NCBI GenBank assembly: GCA_013398295.1
Contig: VZSF01006826.1
Span: 1-64,000 of the forward strand
Length of the DNA: 64,000 bases
Origin: Chionis minor
Lineage: Eukaryota > Chordata > Aves > Charadriiformes > Chionididae
Direction of reading: 5' to 3'
A model generated the notes under the pieces. That model saw only the letters and a program-made list of their open reading frames with translations. It did no database searches and had not been told where the DNA came from. Each line of letters opens with the position of its first letter. The first letter of the stretch is position 1. Made by a program: the position numbers and the translations under genes. Shown here one piece after another: positions 11,888-25,400 of the stretch.

Positions 11888-14800
11888 CCTGGCCCTGGCA
11901 ATGCCGACCCGTGACCAGTAAGCACCTGGGAGCGTCCAGCCCACCTGCTGGGGCGGACACCCACCGCAGACACGTGGGACATCCCGCAGCACCCTCCAGT
12001 CTCCACGTCGGAAAGGTCTGGTTGGGTTGTGGCCATTTGTTCATTTATTTCTTCATCGTGAAAGAAACGCCATGGCTGGATGCTTGATTCTCATCCTGTC
12101 CCCGAGCCCCCGCAGATGCCCAGCGTCCCACGTGCAGCTGTTTCCAGCCCTGAGGGTTGTTCTTCACTCCTTATTTTCAGTAGCTTGAGGTCAGAGCAGC
12201 GCAAGGAAGGAGCCACATCTCCGCGGGCTTTTGGTGGAGACTTCAGAAAAAGCTCCAAAAGCTTCATTAAGCTTCATTTCATAAAGCTTCATTAATAACA
12301 ACTTCTGAGTGGAGCAGGAAAATACGTATAGCCATATCGTCTATTAACCTCTGGTTAATCCCGCAGGTCACAGGGATGAATTAGGGTTCAGCACCCACAT
12401 GTTGGATCTCCTAGGGATGCTGAGGAGCATCTGCGCCCCTGTCCTTTGGTGGCCAGGGGCAGGTACCTGGCCAGCTGCAAAAGACCTCGGATAACAACGG
12501 GGCAGTAAGTTTTATGGAGAGGCTTGGAGTTTAGCTGTACAAATCCTATTAGCATTAACATCAGCCGTATGGCTAAATCCTTGCGTTCTGCACGGAAATC
12601 GAATCCCCGAGGGGCTGGCTTAAATCAACAAGTACTCGGGGAGGGAGAGTCGGGAGCAGAGGGACGTTTGTCTGGGGATGGTGGCTCCTGCGGGAAGTAA
12701 ATCGGGCAGCGCTGGGGGATTTGGGGCTGCCGTGGTGCCGCGGAGAGTCGTTTTGGTTGGTGGTGGATCCGGAGAGTGTGCAATTAGCTGGGGCAAATGA
12801 TGCAGCAGCCCCGTGCCCTGAGGGGACGGAAGAGGGTGGGCAGGGGATGGGCATGGCCTGAGACAGCGAGAGAAAAGAGGGGGAAAGGTAAAAGCGAGGG
12901 GAAGGAGCTTTATGTGAGGAGCAAGAGGAGAAAAGTGGCAAGAGAGGAGGATTTGAGCAGTGGAGGGAGCGTGAGAGGGAAATGGAGTGGGGAGAGTCAA
13001 AGCTGGAAAAGGGGAAAATGGGGAATGTGGGCAGCAGAGGGGCTGGCTGGGTGTGTGGGCAGCCGTGGAGATGTCCTGCCCCGTGCTCCACACTCCCCAG
13101 AAGATCCAATCTTGGCGTGGCACTGGGAAAGGGTGAAGCTCTCCTGAGCCGGCGGGCGATGGGGACGGGGGCTGGGTGGAGGTGCCGGTTCCCAGCTCCC
13201 TGCCCACGCATCCCCCAGCTCCCTGGGATGGGGCTGTCCCCTCGCCCCCAGACCGGAGGAGCCGGGCACTGCGGCCCCAGCTGGGACCAGCTGCAGGGAT
13301 GGAGATGGCCAGGGAAGCTCTGGGGCTTGCAACGACAGCGTGGTGTCCCGCCGGTCCCGCTCGTGTGCGCTCCTTGAGGGATGATCGGAGCAAGGCTGCG
13401 TCTGCGGGAAGGGAAAAGGGAAATACACATCTCAGTAAAGACCCCAGAAGCACGGTATTCCAGTGGTTTTTTGGATGTGACACACAGAGCTGGTTATCCC
13501 CGGTCAAAGCAGGAGGTAGTGGTGCAGCAGACTGGATTTCCAGTTCCCATTTCCGTCCTTTCATTTGGTTCAAACACGAGGACTGTAATTTTCAGCACAT
13601 GGCCACACATCCCGTGCCGATGTATTCCAGCAGGGATGAGCACTCAGCCTTCAGCAGGTGTCCTTTGGAAAGGCACCAGGCTTCTCTTTAGTTTCCCTTT
13701 CCACAGCTTTCCTTATTGCTGTTTTAGCACAATGAGAGAGAAGAAAGAACGAAAAAAGGAAGAGGCAATCCACCACCTTCTCCCAGGCTTTGGAACACAC
13801 ATCAGCATCAGGATCAGTTTTGATCCTGTGGGAAAAGAAAAACCATTGCAGCTTTACTGCCTGGGAATGAGGCATCCGTAACGGGAGGCAGAGCCAAGGA
13901 TTCTCTGCTGCGGAGATCCCCAAAGCCAGGTCCCGTCTCCCCGCCAGCTCCAGGCTGATGGCCACGAGGAGCTTCCCACCACGGCTCTGCTCTCTGCTCA
14001 CTTTTGCCTCTTCTTTGCTTTTTTCAAGCCCGGGTTTGTCCCCCGTGTTGGTGCCGAGCAGTGAACGGCACCAAATAGCTTGGCGGGGTCAGTGAGCTGT
14101 AAGCAGTGGAGCCGCGGAGCCTGCTCATTCCCTGGCCTCCTTTTCCTTGGGAAGTGTGTTGGGCTGTGAAGAAACCGCCGGCAGCACCCAGCTCCCTGCC
14201 AGCAGCCCCAGGAAATGCACCAGCGCCTGCAAGAGAGGCCAGAGGAGCCATCGTGAGGGCTGCGCGAGGGGCTGCCGCTGCACGGCTGCGCAAAAAGGGC
14301 TTTTCTGGGGGAATAACGGGAAGTCGGGGGAAAACTGGGCTGGTTCGCTCCGCGGTTCCGCCAGGGAAGAAGCGAGAGGGACGAGCGGAGCGGATTTTTC
14401 AGCTCGTTACAAGTGCACAACATCTCCCCGGGAAGCGTCGGCACCGGCGTTGCGCAGGCGTTACCTGGTGGCATGCGAGCGACGGAGGCTGGCAGGGGAA
14501 GGGCCGGCGAGCTCACGCGTGCACGGCCGTGTGAGCACGGGGACATCCCAGCGCGGAGACACCGCGGCAGGGCAGGAAAAGCAGCGCCTCAAAAAGCAGG
14601 GAAACCGGCAGAGCCACTGTGACCATCCATGTCGCGGTTCTTTCCACGTGTCCGACGGCAGCATCTCCCCATGGGATGGGGTGGGGGATGCAGGGGTGTG
14701 GGATGCGGGATGCTGAGGGTGCTGCTGCAGAGGAGGAGGAGGGTCCTTCTGCAGGCGCTGCCCCACGGCTGCGATGGCCACGGCCCTGGGCTGGGTGGGA

Positions 14801-16844
14801 CATTAAACCAGCGCCCCGGCTGCTGTACCCCTGCAAAAGGAGTTATTAACACCAATATCCGCATGGGATACCCACGTGAGGACTTGTACCCCGCCAGTCG
14901 GAAGCGTTCCCGTGGGGTGACGATTGCTGCTTTCTGAGATACGGAGGTGCCCGGGGTAAAGGGAACTTCACTTCATTAAGGCTCGTTTTTGTTGAACTCT
15001 AGGCTGGCCGGGACAGTGAACCGCAAGTTCTCAGTAGTCAGGGCAATTGCTTATCAACAAAATTAATGAAAAGAGCGGTTTCATTCCCGAGGGTGAGAGG
15101 AGCCTGTTGGAGAAGACCCGCCTTGCAGCCTCGTCCCCAGTCCTCTCTTTGGGGCGAAACGGTCCTTGCGTCAGAACGCTCGCCACGAGCGAAACGCTTT
15201 GGGCTGGATCGTGCAGGTTAGTGCAATTGCCTTGGCCGGAACGGTCAGGAATCGCCTCCAGAAAGCTGTGCCAAATGCTGGTTTGGGTGGATGCAGAGTT
15301 TGACAAGCTCAAAAAATCCCACAGCGTCCGTACTTAGCATGGAAACCACGTCAGTCTCCACCACGTTCAACCAAGGTGGGTTGTTAGCACTGTTTGGACA
15401 GAGCCTCGTATCAAAAGCCATTTATTCGGCTATTACTATTCATTATTCCCTCCAGTGTTACCCTGGGTGTTTGAGCTGGGATCTGCCTAATCCCGTAAAG
15501 CCCAGCTTCTCCTCGTGCCAGAACGGGGAACCGAGTCATAATTCCCCTTTTGCAGCCTCCCGGGCTGTTGCTATGGGAATGACACCATGTCCCCGTTCGG
15601 CAGTGCCGCTCTCCTGCCAGCGCAGGTAGGAGAAGACGCTTTCCAGAGGGAAGACTGACCCGGATTGAACACCACGCTTTGACAATTATCCAGGGAAGTT
15701 ACAAATCGCTCCATCAAAAAGCGGTGGCGCCGGGCTCGCAGGGGACCTGGGTTCTGAATTGTAAATGAAGACCCGAGCAAGCCTGGCTCAGCTGGAGGTG
15801 CCTGAAGGTGCCGAGGTTTGTCCGTTGGGGGCCTCGGACACCCACAGTTCTCCTGCCGGATTTGCCCCGTTTGCAGCCTTCCCCGCTCCTCCCATGGGAG
15901 GTCCCATCCCGCTGTCCCCAGCTCCTGGCCCCCAGCTGACACCCCAAACCGGGCTCCTGCGCAGGGACTCGGCCCTGGGTGCCCTGCAGCCCTGAGCCGG
16001 CGCCGGTGCTCAAACGGGATCAGAGACTTCTGAAAAACAAAAAATCCCCTTGAAAACAACCCCCAGGGATGCTGGGGATGCATTTGTTCTGGGGGGGAAG
16101 CTCTCCCCGGGCAGGACGCACAAACTCCACCTGAGAGCAGCGACACTGATAAATCCTCCTCCATTTCCGTACTGTGGTCAGCAATTGCTGCCAGACCTAC
16201 CTCAGCCCCCAAAACTGGGGGAACTGGGGCACTGACCCGCTCGGCATGCTGGCGCGGGTCTTGGCCAGCCCCCATCCCGTGAAAGTATCTTTCTGAGGGG
16301 TTTTTTCTGAGTTTTTCTGGAGGAAAAGTTGCTAAAAGATTGTGAAATTCCGTTTTGCACATGGGAATTCAGCGCCAGATGAATTTTCAGAGCTAAAACA
16401 GGCAACAAAGCTGATCCTGACGGTAGACTTGTTCAAACCCAGGGGCATAAAACTGTTCAAAAGTAACGAAATTGCAAGCAAAGAAAATAATTTCCGTGCC
16501 TGTGCTATAAGCTTTCTCCTGAGTTTGGAAATCCGTTATACCCTGGGTAATGTATGTTGACAGACAGAGAATTTCGGCCATCTCTCCAGCTCTGCCTGGT
16601 GTTGAGGTTATCCCGGGGGACCGGGCGCAGGCTGGAAGGGCTCTCCATGGCTCCCACTGCCTCCTCACTCCCAGGATTTGCTGCTGCTCCCAGGGCAGGT
16701 GAACGAAGCTTTTCGAACCGAATGAAAGCCAAACGATATCGATGGCAGGTATTTAAAGAAGTACTTGTTTTTTGCTGAACAGCTGGTGCTCGCAGGGTTT
16801 CCGCGGGGCACAGCGGCATAGCAGCCTGTCAGGGCACCGTGCGC
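11888..16844. other. Intergenic stretch, no gene recognised
   Basis: GC-rich sequence with long but protein-unlike open frames, for example the overlapping minus-strand frames at 12573-13573, which are mostly Ser, Pro and His from pyrimidine-rich DNA. A short cluster of AAGCTTCATT words lies at 12258-12292. Nothing known was recognised. Confidence 0.45.
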
Positions 16845-17326
16845 TTCGAGATCTTCGAGTCCAACCATAACCTACACTGCCAAACCCACCCCTAACCCGT
16901 GTCCCTCAGCACCACGTCTGCCCGGCTTTTAAATACCTCCAGGGACGGCGATTCCACCACCTCCCTGGGCAGCCTGTTCCAATGCTTGAGAACCCTTTCC
17001 GTAAAGAAGTTTTTCCTAATGTCCAACCTAAACCTCCCCTGGCACAACTTGAGGCCGTTTCCTCTTGTCCTGTCTCTTCTTACTTGGGAGAAGAGATTGA
17101 CCCCACCACGCTATAACCTCCTTTCAGGGAGTTGTAGAGAGCGATAAGGTCTCCCCTCAACCTTCTCTTCTCCAGGCTGAACAATCCCAACTCCCTCAGC
17201 CGCTCCTCATAAGACTTGTTCTCCAGACCCCTCCCCAGCTCCGTTGCCCTTCTCTGGACACGCTCCAGCACCTCAATGTCTCTCCGATACCGCGGTGCTC
17301 AAAACTGAACACAGCACTCAAGATGA
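16845..17326 (-). mobile_element. CR1 LINE fragment, minus orientation
   Basis: On the minus strand this translates to the C-terminal end of the CR1 reverse-transcriptase ORF, including [20 protein letters not shown] and [19 protein letters not shown]. The 3' UTR with GGTTGGACTCGA-like words follows at lower coordinates. The copy is truncated and its frame is short. It looks older than the copy at 9062, since the terminal ATTCTATG-type repeat is missing. Confidence 0.9.
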
Positions 17327-19452
17327 CAACTTCTCAATGAGCACCAGAAAGAAAAAGGCAAAACCCCTTTGAAAGCCTGGCCAGCCTGGCTGCCCGAGGC
17401 TCGTCCCCCTGGCCGGCACGTTTCCCTGATGGCATTGAACAGGAGCTGAGTGCTCGAAGGCGCACGGGGAGCTGAGGGGAGTGAAGGCGGCTCCTTCCTC
17501 CCTCCTCTCCTTGGTGCTTCAAACCATAACCTGAAAGTCATATCGACGCGTGTTTAGTCCTATCCCTTGCCCTAAACTTGGGTCTGAACATGCAGATCAG
17601 CTCTGTATGGAACCTCGTCGCGCCCTTCTCCGGCACATAAAGGTCTGCGCAGCCTTGGACCACCTGGATCGCTGCCTCCTCGCCCCAGCGATGAGGTTTG
17701 CTGGAGCCTGGGGAAATCCCATCTGCTGCACCAGGGCTGGATCGGGGAAACCGACTGGTCCGTCTCTTTGAAACAGCGTCCCCTGCACAAGGATGTTGGA
17801 GCAGGGGACCCAAACGGGGCGCTGTCGCGGGGCGAGGATGCTGCACGGCTCTGGGAAGGCTGGAGCTGGGCGTCGCTCTCCGTAGGACACCCGGACACCA
17901 GCCTGGCACCAGCGCCGTGTCCTCACGCCCCAGCGCCGAGAAGGATGGAGAGAGCCAGTGGCCATCCCGGAGGAGCTCTTCCCATCCCGCGCTGTGCCAG
18001 TGTGTGACGAGCCACGCAGGAGCTGCGGAGCAGCGGCGTTCCATGTCCGTACTCCCAGCGGGCAGCACCGGCTGCTTTGGCCCGGCTCCGATTTGTCCAG
18101 AAGGCTGGAGGGTTTTGCTGCGTCCCAGCGGGCGTCGTGATGTGTCAGCCATTGCCTTTTCCCGGGACACATCTCCCCCCAGGGAGCACCTGCGTGGATC
18201 TCCCCCTCCGCTGCGGGGAGCCTCCATCCCTGCTGGTTGGGAGAGAAGGTTTCGGCGAGCTGTGCTGCCTGGTGGGCACCGCGGCCAGCCCAAACGGCCT
18301 TTCCTCCTTCCCAAAACGTCAGGCGAGACCAGGTCTACAGCCTTCCTAAAGTCGGAACATGTCCCGTTTGTGGCTTCTTCCTCATCCGCTCGGCCCCTTT
18401 CCTCATCAGAGGGGGAAACTGAAGAGGTTTGGTGTGATCTTCTCTTGACAAACCCATGCCGGCTGCTTTTTATCACCTTGTTATCTTCCCGGTGCTTAAG
18501 CAGATTTAAAACCCCCCATACTCCAGCAGCTCTCCAGGCATCAAAGAACAGCTGAGCGCTTGATAATCCCCTTGGTCTTCCTCTTTACACTTGGGAAGAG
18601 GAGTAGGAGTGGAGCTGCCCTTCTCCTCTCCCCCACGGCGGGTCAGGATACCCGACGGCTCAGGAATCGCCAGGTCCTTAAGCCCTTCAGCGACACCGGC
18701 CCCGGCCGCAGAGGCAGGGAGGGTCTCCAGATCCCCACCAGCCACCCCTTCCCCCCAGAGACCCCTGCCCTCCCCTCCCGCTCCTCTCTCCCTCCAAGCC
18801 AGTGACACACCGGAATGGGAAGTGGGGTTAATAGATGAAAGAGGAATTGCTAAAACAAATCTTTTCTTTCCAGAGCTCCGTTCACTCGCTATAAACCCAG
18901 GGAACCGCTGCATAGAATAGGTGTGTTTTGAAGAGGGTTGGAATTCTGTGGTGAGAGCAGGAATGGGGGGACACAGATAGATCTCTGATTTTCCGTTATT
19001 TTAAGAGAAAATTGTTAGCCATGGACCGTGTCAGACATCCTCACTTTTTGACCAAGCAACACCATCCCAAATCTATGCCACCCTGTGGCACATTGGTCCC
19101 CGAACACAGCGTCCCCGTGCTAGCGGGGCTGCAGGTCTGTCCTGGCAGGGGAAATCCGGACAGACGGTGCCGGCGCCCTGTGAGCATCCCTCCTCGTCCC
19201 GGAATTAACCCAACAGTTTGCAGGCACCTGGGAAAAGAAGCGAAAACGGTCCTGCAGGGCTGGGACACAGGTTTGGTGCTCATTTAGCATTCTCATTAAT
19301 CGCCTGGGAACAAGCTGGTGAGATCAGGCTTGCTTGGATGAAGGCGAGGAAAACCGGGGTAGGGGAAGGAATAGGAAGAAAATGCCGCCTCTCTCCACCG
19401 CATCCCAGGGGGATGCTCAAGACCTTTCCCTTCCGGCAGACTCTTCTCTGCC

Positions 19453-19453
<1 letters not shown>
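17327..19453. other. Intergenic stretch with a possible old CR1 piece
   Basis: No gene recognised. The minus-strand frame at 17538-18476 (312 codons) has no family features and overlaps equally long frames on the plus strand. A stretch near 18335-18560 resembles internal CR1 sequence and is listed separately. Confidence 0.4.
18335..18560 (-). mobile_element. Possible degraded CR1-like fragment
   Basis: The words TTCCTAAAGTC, TTGACAAACCCATGC and ATCACCTTGTTATCTTCC resemble the reverse complement of an internal CR1 ORF2 segment that is common in bird genomes. The similarity is recalled from pattern memory, and both boundaries are uncertain. Confidence 0.35.

Positions 19454-19492
<39 letters not shown>
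19454..19492. repeat. (CAG)13 trinucleotide microsatellite
   Basis: Thirteen uninterrupted CAG triplets. In one plus-strand frame they read as 13 Gln, flanked by residues that resemble no known protein. On the minus strand they read as CTG. Purity over 39 bases suggests recent expansion or length polymorphism. Confidence 0.95.
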
Positions 19493-19493
<1 letters not shown>

Positions 19494-22400
19494 GCTTTCT
19501 CCTGGGAACCCAGGCAGGTTTCTCAGCGGAGAAGGCAGCGTCAAAGCGCTGGGCTGGTGTCTCTCCCGGTGCAGCCTCCGGTGGGGTGGGAGAGGAGGAG
19601 GAGGAGCCAGCGGCGGGGAGGGACCCACCGCTGAGGAGGCCAGACCAGGCGATGCTCCCACCGACTTCCAGTTCTATTGTTGTGTTTTGGTGGGGCGGAA
19701 GCACCCCTGGGGAAAAAGGGGGATGTGGTGCTGGAGAAGACGGAGCCTCCCCTGCACGTGGGGAGGTTTGTCCCCGGCATCGCTCCGGCAGCCAAATCCC
19801 CACATGCGGGGCTAGGGATGCAACCACGACATGGCTCCAGCGCGGATTCCCTCCTCCCATTAGTACGGCTGGGATGGAGTACTTAATTAGAAGCCTGCTA
19901 GTTCCGTTTTGGTGGGGAGAAAGAGAAAGGTGTGTTCTTCACAGGCAGCCTGCCTGCCAAAACACTCCCCTTGTCTCGGCTTCTGCAGCCACGGCAAAAC
20001 GACGAAACCCCGAGGACCAGCAAGCCCAAGATGCTTCTTTAAGCATCCACATGAACGTAGTGCTCCCAGCTGCGGCAACGATGTAAAGATCCCCCCAACC
20101 TGTGGTTCAGAAACGGGAAAACGAAGAAAAATAAGTGATTTGCACCCCTGACAGGCATTAAATCCCCAGCAGCTTTCCTCACATCTCTCCTCCCGAGCCG
20201 AAGGGAGCCCCAGAGGAGTGTGGCCGAGTCCCACTCACCAGCTCTTCTTCGCCGTGATTATAATCCTTAATTTCTGATTTTGCCACCTGCACTATGTTTC
20301 ATAAAATTTTAAAGCTAATGCTCTGCCAAACTCAAATGGCACCGGAGCAGATGTTTAAGTGCAGCCTAGGATGAATAAATTATGGGGCTGGTGGATGTAC
20401 AGTGAAGGAAGGAGAGGCTGGATGGCTCTGAATGGAGAGATAATTGATTTAAATGACATTGTCCATTGTAATCGCTTGGGATTAGCTCTTTGGGCACAGG
20501 CAGAATAAGAGATGCAGCAATTAAAGATACTGGTCTAATGACAGCAACAATTTGCCCGCGTGCAATCCCTGCTCAGCCTTTTTTTTTGGCAGCTCTGTGG
20601 GTTCTCTGTCTCTTTACCCCACCTCCATCCGGCAGGGAGAAGAAAACAAGGCTGATTTTGGTCCTGGTCCACCCATAGCAGTGCAGGGCCAACCTCGCAG
20701 CGTGTGCTTCGGGAGCCGGGGGCACGGGAGGGATGTCAGGGAAGGGGGGAGCTGCAGGGAGAAAGCCCAGAAATGGTTTTGATGCTGGAGAAAAAGCTCC
20801 GTCGTGAGACGCTTCCGGAGATCAGCCCGTTTGGGTTATCCGCTGGGAGGGGATTCGGATGCGATGTGTAAGTCCCTGCAGAGGAGAACGTATTAAGCAC
20901 TGAAGAGCTTTTGAATTTCGCAGAGAAAGGCATAAGAAGAACCGATGCTGGACACCAAATCCAGCCCCAGCAGCGCCCAGCCGGTGCTTTAAGCAGGAGG
21001 AGAGGTGAGAAGCCCGCAGCCGGTCTTGCTCCGCTGCAGACAAGCATGACGATCCTGGCCAGGTTACTTACCCTTGTGCCAGGGCTCCGTCCTTCCTGAC
21101 GGGTGAGGCGTTAAATAGATTAGCCGGGCAAACCCGCAGCTGCCATGGAGTTAATTATTCCCTCGGATCCCGAGAGCTGCTGGCACTGGAGTCCTTCCTC
21201 CCCTACAGACACTGTGGTCCTGGGTGCCTGGGCTTGTCCTGCCCCTGCCCCTCCAAGCAGCCCCTGTTTGGGGGCTCAGTGCCACCCCCACCCTTGCGGA
21301 TAAAGGCCCGGAGGTGGGATCTGGCTGAACTCCTGGCATTTTTTTTTGCATTTCTCGGGAAACAGCTTCTTTTGCAGCTCTGAAACGAGCTCTGCTGTTG
21401 TGCATCGGCTTTTTAATCCTCATCTCTGCCTCCGTACGGGCTGCTGGCACGGAGCGCTGCAGCCTGGCAAGCCCTCCCTCCACCGCTCCCCTGGCGCGGG
21501 CAGCAAACTCAAATAAAGCAACGCCGGAGCCGGGGGACTCCTACACCCGGGCATCACCCAAAGGCCCGTGCCGGCCACCGAGGACGGTCACCTCCAGCCG
21601 GGACGGGGGGCAGAGGAGGGGGGACACGATGTGCTGCCGGCGGCAGCTCTGGGGTGTTCGCAGGCGCTGGGGCTGGGATTTGTGTGCAAGGGATGCCGGG
21701 CAAAAGGGGCTTGATCCTGCCTAAGGCTCCCAAGCGATGCTGCAGTGAAGCCAATAGATATACAGAGATGAAAGAGGTTTTTTAATAACAAAAGCAGCCG
21801 GGTGGAAAAGCTGCAGAGAGGCTTCTCTGCTGCTGCGGATAGCTGGTTCTCCAAATTGTGCCGAGTCAGCGTGAAGGAGGGTGGGTGCCTCTGCCTGCGC
21901 CGCCTCCGGGGGAGAAAAGGGTACCGAGCCCCGCGCAGACACCGGCTGCTCCCATGGGCACGGCAATCCCTGTGGAGGGACCAGCATTGTGTCTCGGGGT
22001 GGACACGAGAGCCGGGGCTGTCCCGAGGGCGATCCAGCCGTGACTGTGCCTGCATGGGGAGCGGGAGACCATTCCTGCAAGGATCCAGGAGAAAAAGTGC
22101 CCTTAACACCCTTTCGTCTCCGGAAACAAGCTCCAGATTCACGTTCAGGTCAGGGTTTGCCTCTCAAAGCTCTCCCTTAGACAAGTTTAAAGACAGACCC
22201 AAAACATTCCCATATGGGGGAGGCTGAGGGAGCAGGAGAGGCTGCACAAGGCTGGGGCAAATGTCTGTCCGTCCTGGCAGCCTGTTCCCAGCAGTGGATG
22301 CGTATGAGGACAAGGATTGGGGACACTTCCCAGGGCGATGTTTTGCAAAACCCTGCTATTAATGGGCTCTGGGACTCCCGGAAACACAGGTGGTATCTCA

Positions 22401-25400
22401 GTGGTCCGACCACGGGATTTCCCCATGTGCAGCATCCGGCTGAGCCCCCTCCCCGCGGAGCAGAACAGAAAAGCGGATGCGCTGGTCTCTGCCCGCCGGG
22501 TGCAGCGCCAGAGCGGGCGGCCGGGGCTGGCTCCGGGGCTGAGCTCAGCGGGGAGCTGGGCCTCGGTCCCAGAGACGCCGTGTGAACGTCACCCGGAGGG
22601 CCCTGGAGTCGCGCCGACGCCGGCGGGATCGACACGGGGCTCGGGGCAGAGGCAGCCCGAGGCCGACCCACCTCCCCAGGCGTACGGAGGGGTGGTGACG
22701 CTGGGGACAGTCCCCAGACGGGCTGGACCCCCGGCAGCAGGACCCGGCTCAGCGTGGCGCTGCTTCACGAGCTGGGTTTTTCCCTCTTGATCTGGTGGAT
22801 CCGGAAAGAAACAGCAGCAAGAGGGGCAGGACCTGCGAAATCCAACAGGAAAAGCGCCGCTGCCACGCTTACTCATCCATCGCGCGCCCGGCTGCTCTGC
22901 CAGGCTCAGTGGCTCCGTGCCACCCAGCCTGGGGCGTTCAGCTCTGCCCGGAGGGCCGGGGGCTGATCACCATGGCCATGGGGCTGAGCCCCCTCCCGAG
23001 CCCCCCTCTCGGCCCGCCCGGCCGCTTTAGCGAGCTGCGCTTACAGGAGTCAGGGCCGTGTGATGAAGCAAAAGGCCATTTTCCTCCTCTCCCCCGCAGC
23101 GTTGCGTGGGGACGGCTGCGTGGGAGCCAGCTCCTGCCTTCCCCTCTCCCGACGGTGCCGGCAGCATCCCCGCTCCGAGGTGCTCGGAGGCTGCGGAACA
23201 GGTTGGCAGCTGTTGGGGGGGCACGTGGGGTTTGGGTTTGACACCCCCCGCCATTCGCAATGCTGCAGAACTCCATCATCCCATGCAGGATTCCCACCAT
23301 CTCCCCATTCCAGCACAGCTCCCCGAGGACGGCCAGCACCGGCCAACGCTGACGGGGCGACCTCTGCCTGTCCCCAAGCCTTGTGCAGGCAGAGGGGGGC
23401 TGCCCTGGGGGGCTGCCAAAGCACAGCAGCCTCGGAGCCCCTCCACTGTCCGCCTGTTGCAAACAGCCCCTCAGAGCTGGGGACACCCCCCCGAGCTGGG
23501 GACACCCCCCCAAGGCTGTTTCTCCAGCCGGGGGTTGCTGCAGCCCTGTATCCTGGCTGCGCGGAGCCGGCAGGGCAGGATCCGACCCCGCGGGCTGCGT
23601 CTCTCGCGGGTCTGCCAGCTCAGCGGCCGCTTCGGAACCCCTCGCTGGTCCCACGAGGCAGATCGCTGCGGAGCCGCGTTGGAAACGCCGGCTCTTGGGA
23701 AAAGCAGCCCTGGGCGAGCACGTTCAGCCAGCAGCGTGACGCCAGCGCCTGGGGGAAGCGGGGCCCAGCAGAGCCGCACGAGGGCTCTTCCTGCAGCGCT
23801 GGCGAGAGCTGCCTTGTCGCCCGAGCAGCCGTGAAGGACAGAGGGACCCCGGCTCAGCCGGACAGACGGCCCACGCTGGCAGCAGCCTTCCGAGGCTCGG
23901 CAGCCTGAGCCCGGAGCCCTGCGCGGCACGGAGGGGAGCGACTGCCTGGTGAGGTTTGCCCCAGGTTTTTGGTTTTAAACCTGCCCAGGCGATGCTGTGA
24001 GCTGCGGCTGTGCCCGAGGATGGGATGCAGCAAAAGGAATCACCCCTGTGGGTTTCCCGCGCAGGCGCTGGTGGCAGGGCCAGGGCAGCCCCTTGGGGCA
24101 GCCACCTCTCCTTTTGCCGGCAGGAGCATCCAGCTACGAATCCCACTGGTAAGATAACTGTCTGCTTTTCTTTCTAGGTTGGACTCACCAGCCGGTTGCT
24201 GCTTTTTCATTTCCTGGGGGGTCTCAAGCTTCTTCAGACCAGCGGTGGGCTCGTTCTCACTCTGGAGAAGCTCCTTGCTCTGCAGCAGGCACAGAGAGAC
24301 TCTGCGTTTCCTAACACGCCAGCGCAGCCGCCGCAGGGGACAGGGGACGGCTGGCTCACAGGGCGAGCATCGACCCAGGACAATCCCCATCGACCAGACA
24401 CCCGGCTGCGTGAGCTATTTTCACGCCTTCACCAGCTGCAGGAAGAGACCTCGCTCTGCGCAGGGAGGCGGCTGCAGGCAGCTCTGCAGAGGGCCGGAAA
24501 ATCTCCCGGCCGGGCTGTCCCAGCTCTGACACCAGACGTCCCCGCGCAGGAGGGGGCTGTGCTTGTGCAGAGCCCGTCACTCCACTGAAACGCCCTCCAG
24601 AAACTCCCCGTTCCCGCTCTGCCCTGCTCCGTGCGAGGTTTGCTCCGACAAAGGCGGCGGGTGCTCCAACGGGGTACGCGCCAAGCTGGGTGTCTTGGTG
24701 CTCGTCCTGCAGCCCAGAGAGGTGCCAGGGCTGGCACCAAGGCACCGAGGCACCTCTGGGTGACAACACGAGTGCCACTCTCTGGTCCCCACGCTGCAGG
24801 GCACATCTATCCGACTGTCACCGTCCTACCGGGAAGAGCAGGACCCTCCTGCGTGGGAGGTGGCGGCGGCGAAGGACAGGGTGCTCGGCAGCAGCACTGC
24901 CTCGAAGGCTTGCTCCGGGGGAGCACGTGTCCCACCCTCCCCGCTCACTGTGGCAGCTCGGGGCTGGAGCCAGCAGGATGGCTTGGGGAGAGCTCGTGCT
25001 CTTCAGGGATTCAGGATCGCCCCATTTCTCCTGGATCCCTTCGAAACGAGGAATCCCCAGCCGGACCCACATCTCCAGGGCTGCCCAGACCCCCACGTGC
25101 CGAAGGGGAGGCGGCTTGTCTCCCCCCGCCGCCGGCACTCCCTCCGCCAGCGCAGCGATGGGATGCCTGCCATTCCCTTTGGCAAACGCGCGGATCAGAG
25201 GGGTTTTTTCCCCCCATTCAGGCTGACAACTGGGCCTCGGCATCAGCTGCTCGTTGCTCAGCATCAGCCTTTCAGCAAACAGCAGGTGCAAGTGGTGCGA
25301 CCCCCGACAGTAATCCCCGCTGCCCCCCCGGCCCCCCTCGCGCAATATTGTCCCCTCGGCTCAAGAATGTTTTTGTCTCCCCTTCACAGTTGCGAATTCT

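Larger units (their letters stand above)
10590..11900. promoter_or_regulatory. CpG-island-like block (possible promoter)
   Basis: This block is very rich in G, C and CG dinucleotides on both sides of the assembly gap, with a GC-box-like AGGGGCGG at 11472-11479. Its left half is a minisatellite. From about 11390 to 11760 the sequence is unique and CpG-dense, like a vertebrate promoter. In human the gene that follows IVD in this direction is BAHD1, whose 5' end starts with a non-coding exon, so this could be that promoter. That link is inference only, because no BAHD1 coding sequence was seen. Confidence 0.4.

Noticed and set aside
10583..12044. Very long open frames on both strands (285-442 codons)
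   Set aside because: Most of their length is the run of N and the minisatellite; no real coding signal remains.
17080..17271. Small minus-strand gene candidate
   Set aside because: It is the C-terminal piece of the CR1 reverse-transcriptase frame, so it was listed as a mobile element.
19334..20086. Poly-Gln plus-strand protein of 250 residues
   Set aside because: The Gln run comes from a (CAG)13 microsatellite; the flanking residues resemble nothing and the opposite strand is open too.
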